64,000 bases of DNA from Agmasoma carcini (nom. nud.) (Eukaryota; Microsporidia; Thelohaniidae): positions 1-64,000 of the forward strand of contig JAOXFI010000006.1 in the NCBI GenBank assembly GCA_029232285.1. The letters run 5' to 3'. The notes below the pieces were generated by a model. The model did no database searches and was not told where the DNA came from. It saw only the letters and a program-made list of their open reading frames with translations. This document shows positions 1 to 12,392 of this stretch, piece by piece; within the stretch, counting starts at the first letter, position 1, and each line of letters opens with the position of its first letter. Made by a program: the position numbers and the translations under genes.

Positions 1-79
1 ATTCTCATTTTAAAGTTTACTATTCTCATTTTAAAGTTTACTATTCTCATTTTAAAGTTTACTATTCTCATTTTAAAAC
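1..79. repeat. 21-bp tandem repeat at the window edge
   Basis: A unit reading ATTCTCATTTTAAAGTTTAC plus T repeats head to tail almost four times and then decays into unique sequence. The copies are essentially identical apart from the last. The array starts at base 1, so it probably continues to the left. It contains no open frame of note. Confidence 0.9.
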
Positions 80-761
80 GGAAAAGGTATAATTAACTTG
101 AACCCTAAAACCAAGCCCACCTAATTTATTAGTCAAAAAACAGTTTATGGAATTTAATTGCAATTAAAACAACCAATTAATAAATTTCTGCTTTGTTTAG
201 ACAAAAAGTTTATTAAGATTGTCAAAAAACTAATATCACAATTAAAATGTGTAAAAAATGATCCGCTTTTATATAAAAATATTAAGAATAATCTTAGCCG
301 TTAGTATTCAGACGCCTCTAACAAAACTCGTCAATATTGTGATTATATTTCTTTAATACTATTAGATTTTGATATTTACAGAATTTTTTATTTCATCACA
401 TATCTATGAATCATCAAATAGCTTACAAAATCTTAATCACTTATACTTTTTATCGTTTATTATAATTCATCAGTCAAAATAATAAAAATCGACTGACCCC
501 AAATTTCAAATGCTCACCTAATAGCTAAACTAACTCACCTGTGTATAATTTTTTAATATAATAGGACATCGATAAATCAAATTTAGAAATAATTTATTAC
601 CACATAACATTATTTTAATTCATAATCTATAAATTTACAAATTTTGCTATATATCTTTATAATTTAAATTTCTAAAATTTACAAAACCTTATAAATTGCA
701 TTGCTTTTTCAGAGTGAATATAAAATGTAATAAATATAAATATAATACTGAATTATACCTT
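80..761. other. AT-rich non-coding stretch
   Basis: No convincing open frame, RNA gene or transposon motif was seen here. The sequence is AT-rich with stops in all frames. Confidence 0.5.
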
Positions 762-1058
762 TTAAAAGTTAACTTTTTTGCGATCCTTTAATAAATGACT
801 TGTAAAAATAGTTAAACAACTAGAAACCATCGACATATTTTGCTCCGTAAATTCAGTTGACGCCAACTTACACTCGAGATGTGCTTTGGAATAGGAAAAA
901 AAATGTTGGATCGTTAGCACCAGAGTAAAATATCTATCATCATTACGACCTAAGTCGTTCAGAATGTAAGTAATCTTACTTACAGAGTAAGTTTGAAACA
1001 GAACCTCTAGATCTAGAGGTAGGCACGCTTGGATTTCGCCAGCGTACGCTCTCTCCAC
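762..1058 (-). pseudogene. Unidentified coding-like fragment
   Basis: An open frame of about 98 codons on the minus strand has a less AT-biased composition than its surroundings and a non-repetitive translation containing ILNDLGRNDDRYFTLVL. Its most upstream possible start is GTG, not ATG. The frame stays open about 15 codons further upstream before a stop, so this is more likely a piece of a larger coding region, perhaps of a mobile element, than a complete gene. No AAATTT-type signal precedes it. I do not recognise the family. Confidence 0.25.
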
Positions 1059-2184
1059 AAGAACAGTTATAAAATATACACTTTTAGTTTTAACAGCATG
1101 TAATTAGGTTTTCGCCTTGGTTATCTTTTTTTAAACTACTTTGGCAAATGCTAACGCTCTATTGTTTCGGGTTGCCTTTAAAATTTTATAACCAGTTCTT
1201 TGTGTTCCATGTTAAAAAAATAAAATGTCTAATAGCTTAATAAAATACTATTTACATCTGCTCTTTAGCTCTTTTTTCTGTTTGGCCGAATCTGCACTAT
1301 ATGATAATTTAAAATACATCATATATTTTTTCTATACCGCGAGTAAAGCATTTTCTTGGATATCTCTTATCAACCGGCTGAAAAGAAAAAAGTTTTAAGT
1401 GGTAAATAATGTATTTATTCGAGCCTTAAAAACCCAGTTGTTGGCAATTTGTTTCTTGCTGTCATAAAACCCACATCTTAAGAATTTGTATTCTTTCTTC
1501 CTGATATGTTTTCTTATCAATACATCATTGTCATATTTTTGTATGTTTTTTTCAGGTTACGCTTAGTGTCAATTTTGTAACTCTTGAGGTACTTGTAAGT
1601 TGTTTTGATTTATGTCGATTTTTTGATTTGACTCTCTTTTCTGCTAGATGTATAAGTATTAGGTTCGGCCTATTTGCTTTCATGAAATATAACACTCTTT
1701 TTCGAATGAATATATACTATTACACAGTCGTAGTTCATCATACATCTTTTATCTAAAAAAATTTCTTGTTGTTTACAACTGTTGCAAATAGGTTATCATT
1801 TTTTTCTAATAGGCTGAAATAAGTAGATGAAAGTCTGTATATTTTTATAGTATATAGTAATATTATTATAGTGACATTTTAAATTAGCATATTTTTATAA
1901 ATCAGTGTTGTGTTCTTGCATCTAAATGTGTTACAAATTTTTTTCAATTTTTTTACTCTTGAATTGCATTGGTTCTTTACTATTTTTTTCGAGTTAAATA
2001 TCGTGTCAAAATTGTATTCATAGGTATGAATATGTAAGAGTATTCTATTAAATCGTTATCTTAAATAATGCTTCTGTTGTTTTTTCCTTTGTGGCGCGTA
2101 TAAAACCGCAGTTCTTATGGTTTATTTATATTTTATTATTTGTCATTTATTTTTTTAAGTATACTCGAGTTTTCTGTCATTTTT
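1059..2184. other. AT-rich stretch downstream of a dead LINE
   Basis: No intact gene. Since the reverse transcriptase remnant to its right reads leftward, the right part of this stretch may be the decayed 3' half of the same element. I could not identify specific motifs to prove it. Confidence 0.3.
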
Positions 2185-2760
2185 TAATTCTGCAAAAAAG
2201 CAGTATCATTAGCAAATAGTAGTCTTTTGACCTTTTATTCTAGACCTGGAACTTTAATCCCTTTCATTCCATCGAAATAAAGAATTATGTATATATAAAG
2301 AATATAGGACTAAGCGAACAGCTCTACCTTACCCCCTTCCTAGTTTCTAAAATTATGTATAGCTATTCTTTGTTTTATCTTTTAATAGGTAAGGTTTTTA
2401 TAAATTTATTATAAAAATTGTTTCTTTGTGCTTATTCTCATTTTCCCCATTTTTGCAATAAGGATTTTATGATCTGCCAGATTTAAAGCTTTCCGTTGGT
2501 CAATGAAGCATACACAAGTTTTATTTCTTCTTTATAGTATTTCAAATAGATTTACTACCTAAGTTTTACACTCACCTCTATGCCTAAATCTGGTTTGATA
2601 AAAATTTAAAAGTTATTTGATTCAAGGAATGAGTCAATCCTTCTGACTATGATTTTATAGTAGAGTTTTAAGATTACATTTATTAGGCTAATTACATTTA
2701 GTTCTCACAATCAATATTGTCTTCATTTTTGAATATTGGTGGAATGATAAGTTTCTGACT
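2185..2760 (-). mobile_element. Degenerate non-LTR (LINE) reverse transcriptase
   Basis: On the minus strand the ordered motifs of a LINE reverse transcriptase can be read, split by frameshifts and stops. LIIPPIFKNEDNIDCEN (about 2760-2701) corresponds to the usual 'IPIYKKGDKxDCxNYR' region. ISLINVILKLYYKIIVRR follows near 2700-2630. FIDQRKALNLADH near 2510-2470 matches the 'FIDFRKAFDSVDH' catalytic box. GVR-stop-SCSLSP near 2336-2299 matches 'GVRQGCPLSP'. FANDTAFFAE near 2235-2190 matches the 'YADDTALFA' box with N for the first D. The element is dead: the A-D-D box is altered and the frame is broken several times. Neither end was found. Confidence 0.75.
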
Positions 2761-5700
2761 AGTTAAGGGTTTCTCAAAGAGCTATGCAAACATTTTATTA
2801 CTGCTAAAATTCTTTCTTTAATTATATTCTCTTTGTTTCTACTGAACTCAATATTTTAGAGTTTGAAGAATTCGATTGGGAGCATATTTTTCTCTTAAAA
2901 CTTTGTAATTACTCATACTTTTAATTGCATCAAAATTTTCATGATTAGAGATATCATCATCGAGTGAGTCTACATGAATAGCCATGTTGGGTCTGCAATC
3001 TCCTGTCCCTTGACATCCTAATTGTTGATGTGCCATGTAGTTCTCTATAGTTTTGTTTCCATCTTTTCAGAATTGTTTTCTTTTCTGATTTGTCAAATTT
3101 TGTTGCTTAGTCGAGTGGTGTTGTATGTTGTTAATATTTCTGTTTTAGCCATTTCTATGAAGCTCTTAAGTCGTTGGCTTTCAAGTGTAGTATGGTTTTA
3201 TTAATATTTCTTCTTAAATAGTTTTTTAATAAAATTGTTTCAATTTTCACATAATTTTTGTTATCATTCTAATTCTCGATTGAATCTGTCTCTTCTGGGA
3301 TTCCTTTGTGTATACTTTTCTTATTAAGATTAATAATTTTTTGATCCTACCCATGGTTCTAGGTCTTAAAATATTAACAGAGTACAGAGTTTGACTTCAA
3401 GCTTTCATGAAAATTCCACCTTTAAATACTTAAAAACAAATGTTTTCTTATGTTAATTTTCTTATTGTATTAAAGACACCTTTTCTTATAACATATAAAT
3501 GATATATTGTCTATCCTCCGCAAATTTTTACCTTTTGTAAAAACATATCAAACCCTTCACACACTATACACTTTTTTTAAAAATTATATTTATTAATGTA
3601 AAAATCAATTCTATCTGCGTGTCCAGGTTATATTAATCTTGTAAATTTGGCTAAATTTTATTCTAGGTTTAAATTTTTCAAGACTTTTTTACACATATAT
3701 GTTAAAAAATCTTAAAATTTTAAACGTAGCGATCTCTACTATCTTGTACAGCTTCGAATTATACCAACAATTAACTTTAAGAAATTAATACGTAAAAAAT
3801 AGTTAGACATTTGTGTGTTTTCGAGGTAAAAGGAAAATTGTCGGGATTCAAAGATAACTGGGTATTTGTGAAGTGTTGAACCAAAATAGATTAATTTATG
3901 TTTTGCGGGGGGTACCAGGCCCTGTCTTCTTAGTGATGTTTGTTATATGCGGTCTGTAGGCATGCACTATTCCCCTATAGTGGTATCTTCTTTAAATAGT
4001 TTTCACGCTGTCTTCGAAATTATGGTTAATTAAAATAATGATCAGCCATAATTCAATATTTTTCACTTTGGTTCACAACAAAAAATATTCTATGAAAGAA
4101 GGTTCTACAACGAATCTAATGTCTCTACATCTAACAGCAAACATTAGTAGATTAAGGGCCTTCAAGAAAAACAAAAATTCTAAATGTTTTATTAACAAAC
4201 TATTCAATAATACACAAAAAATAAACAAAAAGAGATCTATCTTGGATAATGAATACTACAATTTATATCAAATAAATCATTATATAACTGCACGACAGAA
4301 TTAGGGACACAAAAAAATCTTCATTAAAATAAAGAAGAAAAAATGAATCAAGAGACAAATCATACACCAATATTATTGCTAAAGAATTCATTACAACTTT
4401 GGTGATCTTTATTATGAAGCAATAACTGAAAGACTACAACAATAGAACACTTATAATTGGCTGATGAAGATGAAAACTGCCACACAATTTACCACTAAAA
4501 ACTTAGTAATATCAAACAAAATTGAAAAAATATCTCTGAAGATATTTTGCTTGCAACACCAAAGCTTTAGACAATACAAAACATATAATAAAACTGTTAA
4601 GTGGTTGAGACCAGAAGAAATAATTTATTAAGAAGACCAGAGCTTTCAAAAGATGAGCTTGTGTGCCGAATTCTTTTCCTGCCAACGAATAGACTTAAAT
4701 CTCTTACACTTCATCAAAAGATCAATCTTTATGCGCAATCAAACTATTAACGACAATCTAAAAATAATATACTTAAGGTGATCACTTATAACCATTATGA
4801 TATGATACCGGATCAAAAGATCCCGGAGAGCATCTTATATACAGATTGCCACTTTTAACTAACATGTTTTAATACCGGATCATAAAATCTAGGTTGAGCT
4901 TCTGATCCATTGGTGGTTACTATATAACTAGCTCTCAAAGGGATAGCTTTTAGCCTATAGATCAAGAGGAATCATCAATTTTTGGACTGCGTTTAACTTC
5001 TACAAGTTCTGAACATTTTAGACTAGTTTAAAGGTGTAATGATGATAACTATAAGACTGCTTTTTATTTCGCTTTTACCAAAGTGCCGCGAGCTATGGTG
5101 TCGTAAGCTGAGTTTGTTGTGAACAGATAAATTTTTATCACCCTTTAAAGGTTTTAACCAAACCTTTTTGCCTAGATGTTAGGTAACCGATCAATAAATT
5201 TTCTTTTCATTTATATTTAATATATTTCCTCGTTGGCATCTAAATATCCTCCCATCGATATTTCTTTTATAGCAGACTAAAATACAGAAATTCCGCGGAC
5301 AGGCAGTAGAAGTTCCTCTTAAAATCGGTTTAATCAGGTTAATATAATAACCAAAAGAATGGCGAAAGTTAATAATTTATGGATTTAATCATTTGATCCG
5401 ATATATCAAATGTTTGATTCCTTTAATCTATATAATATATGAATAAATATATTGAATAACTGTATGTTACAATATTATATTGTTTACTGTAAATATATAA
5501 ATGTATTATGAAGGTATCTGACCTATGTTAAAAATTTTCATATGAACTTATAAATAATACATATTTTAGCTTAATAAGACTAACATGTAATAAAATTTAC
5601 GTGTCTAGTATAATATTATAAAGTTAAAAAATTATTTTAACACCCTTTGATTTTAAAATTTGTTGATTATAAGTCTAAGTCAATGACATTTAAGCATAAA

Positions 5701-5797
5701 ATGTTTTGAGTGTTTAATTTCAATAGTATTTCTTTATTTATGATTTAATTTATAGTCTATATTAACGTTTTATCTATATAGTTTATTTTATATTAAT
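2761..5797. other. 3-kb region with no recognisable gene
   Basis: No gene is supported. A 62-codon minus-strand frame at 2848-3036 may be a further upstream piece of the dead LINE. An 88-codon plus-strand frame at 4038-4304 is low in complexity, rich in N, K and I, and matches nothing I know. Around 4805-4910 two imperfect copies of a TACCGGATCA-containing segment occur, suggesting old repeat DNA. The rest is AT-rich with scattered stops. Confidence 0.4.
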
Positions 5798-6328
5798 TTA
5801 AAATATATTTATATAATATAAACCAGTATTTATTTTATATTTTTTGATTAAATCAATAGCTTCTTCTATATTTATTGATCCTTTATCATTTTCTGTTCCT
5901 GTGTTAATAAAAATTGGTTCTTTATCAAAACAATCTTCAATATCATCTTCTAAGACCATAAGATTAACAGATTCTATGTTTTCATCTATTTTCTTATCTG
6001 AATAGTTCCTTTCCTTAAGTCTCATTACCAAAATTTTAGTATCACATGAAAGAAAAAATATAAAATCAAAATTTACAAAATCAACAACTTCTGGAGTGTG
6101 TGTTTCAATTATAAAGTCAACCTTATCAAGTAGATAACTTTTTAGGTTCTCTCTTATAGTAATTGGATCAAATTCATAAGTATCTAAGCCTTCGTTAAAC
6201 GATTCATATAATTTGTTTGTTTTTATGTAGTTGGTTATATCAACGGACTCCATACCAAATAATTTTGTGACCTTTGCTGCAAAATATGATTTGCCAGCCC
6301 CTGCAACACCAGCAATTAAAATTTTCAT
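5798..6328 (-). CDS. FAP7: FAP7/AK6-type adenylate kinase-like NTPase
   Basis: A 176-residue P-loop nucleoside-monophosphate-kinase-like protein of the Fap7/hCINAP (AK6) family. In other eukaryotes this family acts in the final maturation of the small ribosomal subunit, with Rps14. The Walker A motif GVAGAGKS is at residues 7-14. LYESFNEGLDTYEFD then lines up with the family's 'LYDGYDEEYDCPILDE' block. RLKERNYSDKKIDENIES, in the C-terminal half, matches 'RLETRGYNEKKLTDNIQ'. The usual 'DYHGCDFFPERWF' block is replaced by IETHTPEVVDFVNF, a clear divergence that keeps the central H. Length is normal for the family. It stands alone between transposon-rich spacers. An AAATTT hexamer lies about 20 bases upstream of the ATG. 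Ribosome assembly fits NIP7 and uL15 elsewhere in the window, but there is no physical link. Confidence 0.8.
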   Translation of the reverse strand: MKILIAGVAGAGKSYFAAKVTKLFGMESVDITNYIKTNKLYESFNEGLDTYEFDPITIRENLKSYLLDKVDFIIETHTPEVVDFVNFDFIFFLSCDTKILVMRLKERNYSDKKIDENIESVNLMVLEDDIEDCFDKEPIFINTGTENDKGSINIEEAIDLIKKYKINTGLYYINIF

Positions 6329-6944
6329 TACAATTTTTCAAATAAAAATTTTTAAACGAAAAATAAAAAATAATTATTTATTAGTATATACTCGTATAAG
6401 CAATAAAAACCTTTGCGTGATGTTTCAAATGCATTATTGGTGTATAAAAATGCTTTAAAATGTATCATTTATCCTATTCAATCATTTTATTCTGTACGAC
6501 GTTCTCATATTTTACAAATATTACACTATCATAAATAATATAACAATATTTTTGTTACCAATTAGAAAATTGTGATCAAATTATTATATTTTCGCAACGC
6601 CCATATTAGTTAATAAGATGAAATGATAAAAATAATAAATTTTAGAACACATTTTAAAGTGTTTCAAAACCAAATTTGCATTATAATGCTCAATTTATTG
6701 TAAAAACATTGAGAAGAACCCAATTTGTTTTAAAATATGAACTTAGGTGTAATAAAAATAGCTTAGAAATGCACAAACTCTTTTTATAAATATTTATTAA
6801 ATGAAATCAAAGTAAAACTAAAAATATATAGCCAAATAATATTATATAAAATTATATCTACACAAACAGGGTTGGTAAAAACAATAAAGATCATTATGAC
6901 CCACTAGACTAAATATTAACCTTAAAAGTCAAATAACATATATA
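6329..6944. other. AT-rich spacer
   Basis: No gene seen. Near 6868 the sequence CAGGGTTGGTAAAAA resembles CAGGGTTGGCAAAAA near 61153 at the other end of the window, which may be the end of a shared repeat or transposon. Confidence 0.4.
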
Positions 6945-8276
6945 CAGTGGAGGAAAAAACAGACACACTAAAAAATTGATTTTTGGTGATGTATTAAAAT
7001 GTTGTTAAATGTAAATATTGCTATAGTTATTAGTATAGGTTAAGTTTTTATTTATTTTTGTATCATGTATATTATTGTACATTTTTACGAATTTTGTATA
7101 TTTACCGTAAAAGATCAGACACTCGGTAAAAATCTTATTTAATAGTTTATGAAACCTTCATTGGCTTTAATAACTTTTCAATTTTGTTTCTCATAGTAGA
7201 AATTAATTTTTTAAAAAGGTTATCTAGTATATTATACCGTTATATAATATTTCATTATTACGATCATTTAGTTGTTTAAACCCTTTTTAATACAATCCTT
7301 TTAATATAGACCAAATAGATTCGATTTAAATCGGGTGACCGAGCTTGCCAACGAATGGCATTAATATCATTTTCATTAAAACATGACAAGATGCGTTGTC
7401 TTGTTGAGGGGTAAACTGAGCTATGGACATTGTTGATTCTGAAGGATGTAAATTTTGTCCTAAAATATCAATATTCCACTTAGATTTAATTCTTCATTTA
7501 CTAACACTAATTTTCCTAATCCTTCATCTGACATACAACCCCAATGCATTAAACCTCCTCTTTCGAATTTTGTAGTTTTACTGATATACTCTTCTTTAGC
7601 CTATCTCTAAAAACTTCTTCACACCAATTTCTTTCTATCATATTCATTTAGCTTTAAACTGTACTTGTCGCTCTATTTTATCTTATATTATTCATCTTTT
7701 GTGTTTGAAATATTCTTAAATACTCACCTTAAACGAGTTTCTTTGTGTAACTAAGTCAAAAAAGATTCATTGGCTGCAACTCTTGCATGAATATTTATTT
7801 TCTGCAATGCTTTTCTTATACATCTTGGTGTTACTTTAAATTGACTGATTTTTTGCTAACTCTTACAACGTGAAAAATGTTTTTTTCATGACATTTTTTT
7901 AATTTATTCAAATCACACACCTCAAGAATCCTATGCCTCCCAAAACGACTTTGTTCTTTTTAAATTTTTGTAAAATATCTTGTATTGATGATCTAGGCAC
8001 GGCTATGTTTTTAGAAATTATCTTATTGCCATTCTATCCTCTTTAAATCTTAAATAAGAATTTATTATCTAAACATGAATAACTACTCATAAAGACAATA
8101 ATTTATAAAATAATTTTAGAATGTTAGAATGAAACACTAACTTTAACGGGTTTCCGAGGTTTTTTCCTCCAAATTTTCAAAATTCATAAAAAATATACAA
8201 TAATAATTATATTTATAAAAACATTTAATACATCTCCAAAAATCAATTATTTTAAGGTTTCTGTTTTTCTCATCTG
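6945..8276 (-). mobile_element. Degenerate Tc1/mariner element (family 1, copy A)
   Basis: A dead DNA transposon bounded by imperfect terminal inverted repeats of about 55 bp. The left end reads CAGTGGAGGAAAAAACAGAC. The right end, inverted, reads CAGATGAGAAAAACAGAAAC. Both continue into a shared ATTGATTTTTGG(T/A)GATGTATTAAA stretch. TA precedes the left end. On the minus strand WQARSPDLNRIYLVY (near 7365-7320) is a decayed form of the Tc1 'WPAQSPDLNPIExxW' motif. The segment near 7680-7500 matches copy B at 19081-20177 base for base over long runs. Multiple stops rule out an active transposase. Confidence 0.8.
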
Positions 8277-8678
8277 TGTATTTATGAGTTAAGTGTAAAA
8301 AATCTGCAATATCTATTCCCGATGAAATATTTATCTAAGCTAATCTTATTTTATAAAGTTTTAGGATTTAAATATATTCTGGTGGGCCATGATGACCTTT
8401 CCTGTTTTATTGTTAAATTATATAAAAAATTATTAAATGTTACATTGATTTTATTTTAATCAAAATATTTGATTTATTAAAAATAAACAAATAAAATATA
8501 AATAAAGATTATTAAAAATAAATTATAAGAAGAAAAAATAAATGAAAATATATTATCAAAATATATAAAATTTTTGGAATTCGGTCAAGTTATAAATTTG
8601 TTTAAGAAAGATAGTGCAACAAAAACATTTAAGTTAAAATCAGACCTAAAAAAATTAAAATTTTCATAAACAAAAAAT
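8277..8678. other. AT-rich spacer
   Basis: About 400 bases between the transposon and the tRNA. No open frame or motif seen. Confidence 0.5.
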
Positions 8679-8750
8679 GTTATCACCCAGGATCGAACTG
8701 GGGGCCTCTCGCGTGTTAGGCGAATGTGATGACCACTACACTATGACAAC
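8679..8750 (-). tRNA. tRNA-Val (anticodon AAC)
   Basis: A 72-nt cloverleaf reads on the minus strand. The acceptor stem pairs GTTGTCA with TGATAAC (one G-T wobble). The D arm is the standard GTGTAGTGGTCATCAC. The anticodon stem TTCGC/GCGAG encloses CTAACAC, giving anticodon AAC (A34 probably modified to inosine). The T arm CCCAG-TTCGATC-CTGGG pairs perfectly. No intron and no encoded CCA. The internal A and B box regions look intact, so it should be transcribed by RNA polymerase III, and a T-rich stretch follows the 3' end. Confidence 0.95.
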
Positions 8751-9856
<1,106 letters not shown>

Positions 9857-10176
9857 TTGATTTTGTTTACCTTATGTGTTTTTATATTTGATATTCGTCG
9901 TTTTTTATATATTGAACGCTGCTATTTAAATTTAAAAATAATTGTTTATTTTGGCACAGTTCTCTGGTATTTTCATCATAATCTTTATAAAATATTTCTA
10001 ATCAATATTTAGAATATAAATGTCTAAAATGGTCTATTTTTAGACGATTAATGATATTATGTTTCATTTATCGAACCAATCAAACCTATATTGAACCATT
10101 ATTATATATAACAAACTTTGACATTTAAAACCCAATTTTGAAATTTTTGTTTCATATTTATATAGATAAAGCAAAC
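9857..10176. other. Spacer between UBC4 and GUT2
   Basis: AT-rich with no independent gene. It includes an in-frame extension of the next gene that could only start at a TTG (10138); I treat this as 5' leader. AAACCC and AAATTTTT-like strings lie about 20-50 bases before the ATG chosen for GUT2. Confidence 0.5.
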
Positions 10177-11961
10177 ATGTTGATGTTTTTTATGGTGGGC
10201 TTACTTTTATTCCTACTTATAATATTGATGGTTATAAAGTTTCTAATAGAGATGCAAATAACAGGACATGAGAAAAAAATATATAAAAAAATTAATCAAA
10301 ACAAAAATCCTATGAAATGGAAGCCTAGAACAAGAGTCAAAACGATCACAAGACTGCAAAAACAATCATTTGACATTTTAATAATAGGTGGTGGCGCTAC
10401 AGGATCAGGGTGTGCATTGGATGCTGCATCAAGAGGTTTAAATGTTGCTCTTATCGAATCACAGGATTTTAGCAGTGGTACAAGTGGTAAATCAACTAAA
10501 CTTCTTCATGGTGGTGTTAGATATATTGAAAAGGCAATACGTGAACTGGATATGAAACAATTCAAATTAGTCATAAATGCTCTAAACGAAAGATATTATT
10601 GTTTGAACTTAGCCTCTTATTTGACAACAACCGTTGATATTATGATTCCTATCTATAGTATAGTGACACTTATTTATTATTACATCACTCTTAAACTATA
10701 TGACTGGCTAAGTAAATGGAAGTCAATCGGGAGGAGTCATTTCATCAGCAAGGAAGAGTCAATAATACATTTTGGCTCAATTGAAAAGGAAAAACTTATT
10801 GGATCAATAGTTTATAAGGATGGTATGTTTGATGATGAGAGAATGGGTATTATGATTGCACTCACAGCTGAATTTCACGGAGCAGCTGTTATTAATCATT
10901 TTACATTTGAGGATTTCATAAAGGAAGAAAATAGAATAATTGGTGTTAGATGTAAAGATGAACTCACAGGATATGCAATCAAAATCAAGTGTAAATGCGT
11001 TATTTCAGCAACCGGTGCCTATGCAGATAAGATTAGGGTGGAAAATGATGAAAATTTTGAAAATATAATGGCACAATCATCGGGAACACATATTGTTCTT
11101 CCTCAAAAATATTCTCCTTTTAAAATGGGACTAGTAGACACTAGGACAGACGATAATAGGATGATGTTTATGTTACCATGGAAAGGGAATATGATTGTGG
11201 GAAGTACAGAGGATGATAGACCACTTGAGATGAACCCACAACCTAAGGCGGATGAAATTAATTTTTTATTGAACGAGACAAAAAAATATTTGAACATAGA
11301 ACCAATCAAGGAGGAAGTTTTGAGTAGTTTTTGTGGTTTCAGGCCGTTGATAAAACCACCATCTAATGTTAAAACTGAATCTATTATAAGAAGTCATAAA
11401 GTTTATGTTGAAAAAGATGGACTGATTACAATTGTTGGAGGTAAATGGACTACATTTAGAGCTATGGCAGAAGAGGCAATAGACACAGCAATAAACGTGT
11501 TTTCACTTATGCCTAAAAATGAATGTATTACTGAGGCAATCAAACTCGTGGGATCAAAAGGATATTCAAATACGTTTTTCCATAAAGTAGCTGATTATCT
11601 TAAGTGCAATATGAAATATGCCAAACATTTAACTGATTTATATGGGAGTAAATCATTTCTTATGAAGAAATATTTGGATGAGCACCCAAGAAAGCTATCA
11701 AAGAATTATTCCTTTACGGAAGCAGAGATTTACTACGTTATAGAAAATGAAAAGGCTTGCACAGTTAGTGATGTGATAAATGGTAGGTTTAGACTAGGAT
11801 TTATTGATGTAAGAGAATCTATGATGGTATTTCCAAGAGTCTTGAGAATAATGAAAGATTATTTTGATTGGTCTGAAGAATTTGTAGAAAAACAAAGAAA
11901 AGACTTTAAGAAGATGGCAAACACTTTTGGTCTTGATGTTTTAGTTAAAAAAAGTGAATAA
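10177..11961 (+). CDS. GUT2: FAD-dependent glycerol-3-phosphate dehydrogenase
   Basis: A 594-residue flavoprotein that oxidises glycerol-3-phosphate to dihydroxyacetone phosphate, passing electrons to a membrane acceptor. In microsporidia it is linked to the mitosome. The N-terminus from the chosen ATG is strongly hydrophobic (MLMFFMVGLLLFLLIILMVI), a membrane anchor followed by a basic K/R-rich stretch. The FAD-binding DILIIGGGATGSGCALDAA follows at about 66-84, then SSGTSGKSTKLLHGGVRYIE, the family's second signature. MMFMLPWKGNMIVGSTEDD and ITIVGGKWTTFRAMAEEA are also typical. The C-terminal half carries the usual helical cap (VSDVINGRFRLGF). The frame extends 13 codons upstream to a TTG, but in a eukaryote the ATG at 10177 is preferred and keeps the whole anchor. 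The length is normal. Confidence 0.93.
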   Translation: MLMFFMVGLLLFLLIILMVIKFLIEMQITGHEKKIYKKINQNKNPMKWKPRTRVKTITRLQKQSFDILIIGGGATGSGCALDAASRGLNVALIESQDFSSGTSGKSTKLLHGGVRYIEKAIRELDMKQFKLVINALNERYYCLNLASYLTTTVDIMIPIYSIVTLIYYYITLKLYDWLSKWKSIGRSHFISKEESIIHFGSIEKEKLIGSIVYKDGMFDDERMGIMIALTAEFHGAAVINHFTFEDFIKEENRIIGVRCKDELTGYAIKIKCKCVISATGAYADKIRVENDENFENIMAQSSGTHIVLPQKYSPFKMGLVDTRTDDNRMMFMLPWKGNMIVGSTEDDRPLEMNPQPKADEINFLLNETKKYLNIEPIKEEVLSSFCGFRPLIKPPSNVKTESIIRSHKVYVEKDGLITIVGGKWTTFRAMAEEAIDTAINVFSLMPKNECITEAIKLVGSKGYSNTFFHKVADYLKCNMKYAKHLTDLYGSKSFLMKKYLDEHPRKLSKNYSFTEAEIYYVIENEKACTVSDVINGRFRLGFIDVRESMMVFPRVLRIMKDYFDWSEEFVEKQRKDFKKMANTFGLDVLVKKSE

Positions 11962-12392
11962 AGGTTTTTGATCAATTTTATTAATTTGAAATAGGCTGAT
12001 ATTGCTATAAGAACAGACGATGTGTGTTATGTATCACATTACATCGGTTTCACGCCACAGTTGATGTTTTATGGTCTTGATTACATAAAATCTTTCATCT
12101 TAAGAAATTAATATGTAAGAGCCTGCTAAATCAAAATTAAGTATATTCATGTGATATCAAGTGAAATACCATGTTTAAATGATAAATAACATGAAAGAAT
12201 TTGTAAATCATCATATTTTATTCAAATTAGTATATTAAAATATTTAGAACATCTAAAATAGACGTTCTTTACATTATTTAAACCTTTCTTAGTTTATACG
12301 ACAAAATCAATCATAAATATCATAGTTTGAAACCAAAGATTAAAAACTTACATACAAATTTTTTCAAAGAGATTTGGTCCATCTATATTTAA
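11962..12392. other. Spacer between GUT2 and PSF1
   Basis: About 430 AT-rich bases, no gene seen. An AAATTTTTT string about 35 bases before the PSF1 start is the only recognisable signal. Confidence 0.5.

Noticed and set aside
4038..4304. 88-codon plus-strand frame
   Set aside because: Low-complexity N/K/I-rich translation, no family match, no start signal, in a gene-free region.
10138..10176. Upstream TTG start for the glycerol-3-phosphate dehydrogenase
   Set aside because: Nuclear genes use ATG; the ATG at 10177 keeps the membrane anchor and all domains.
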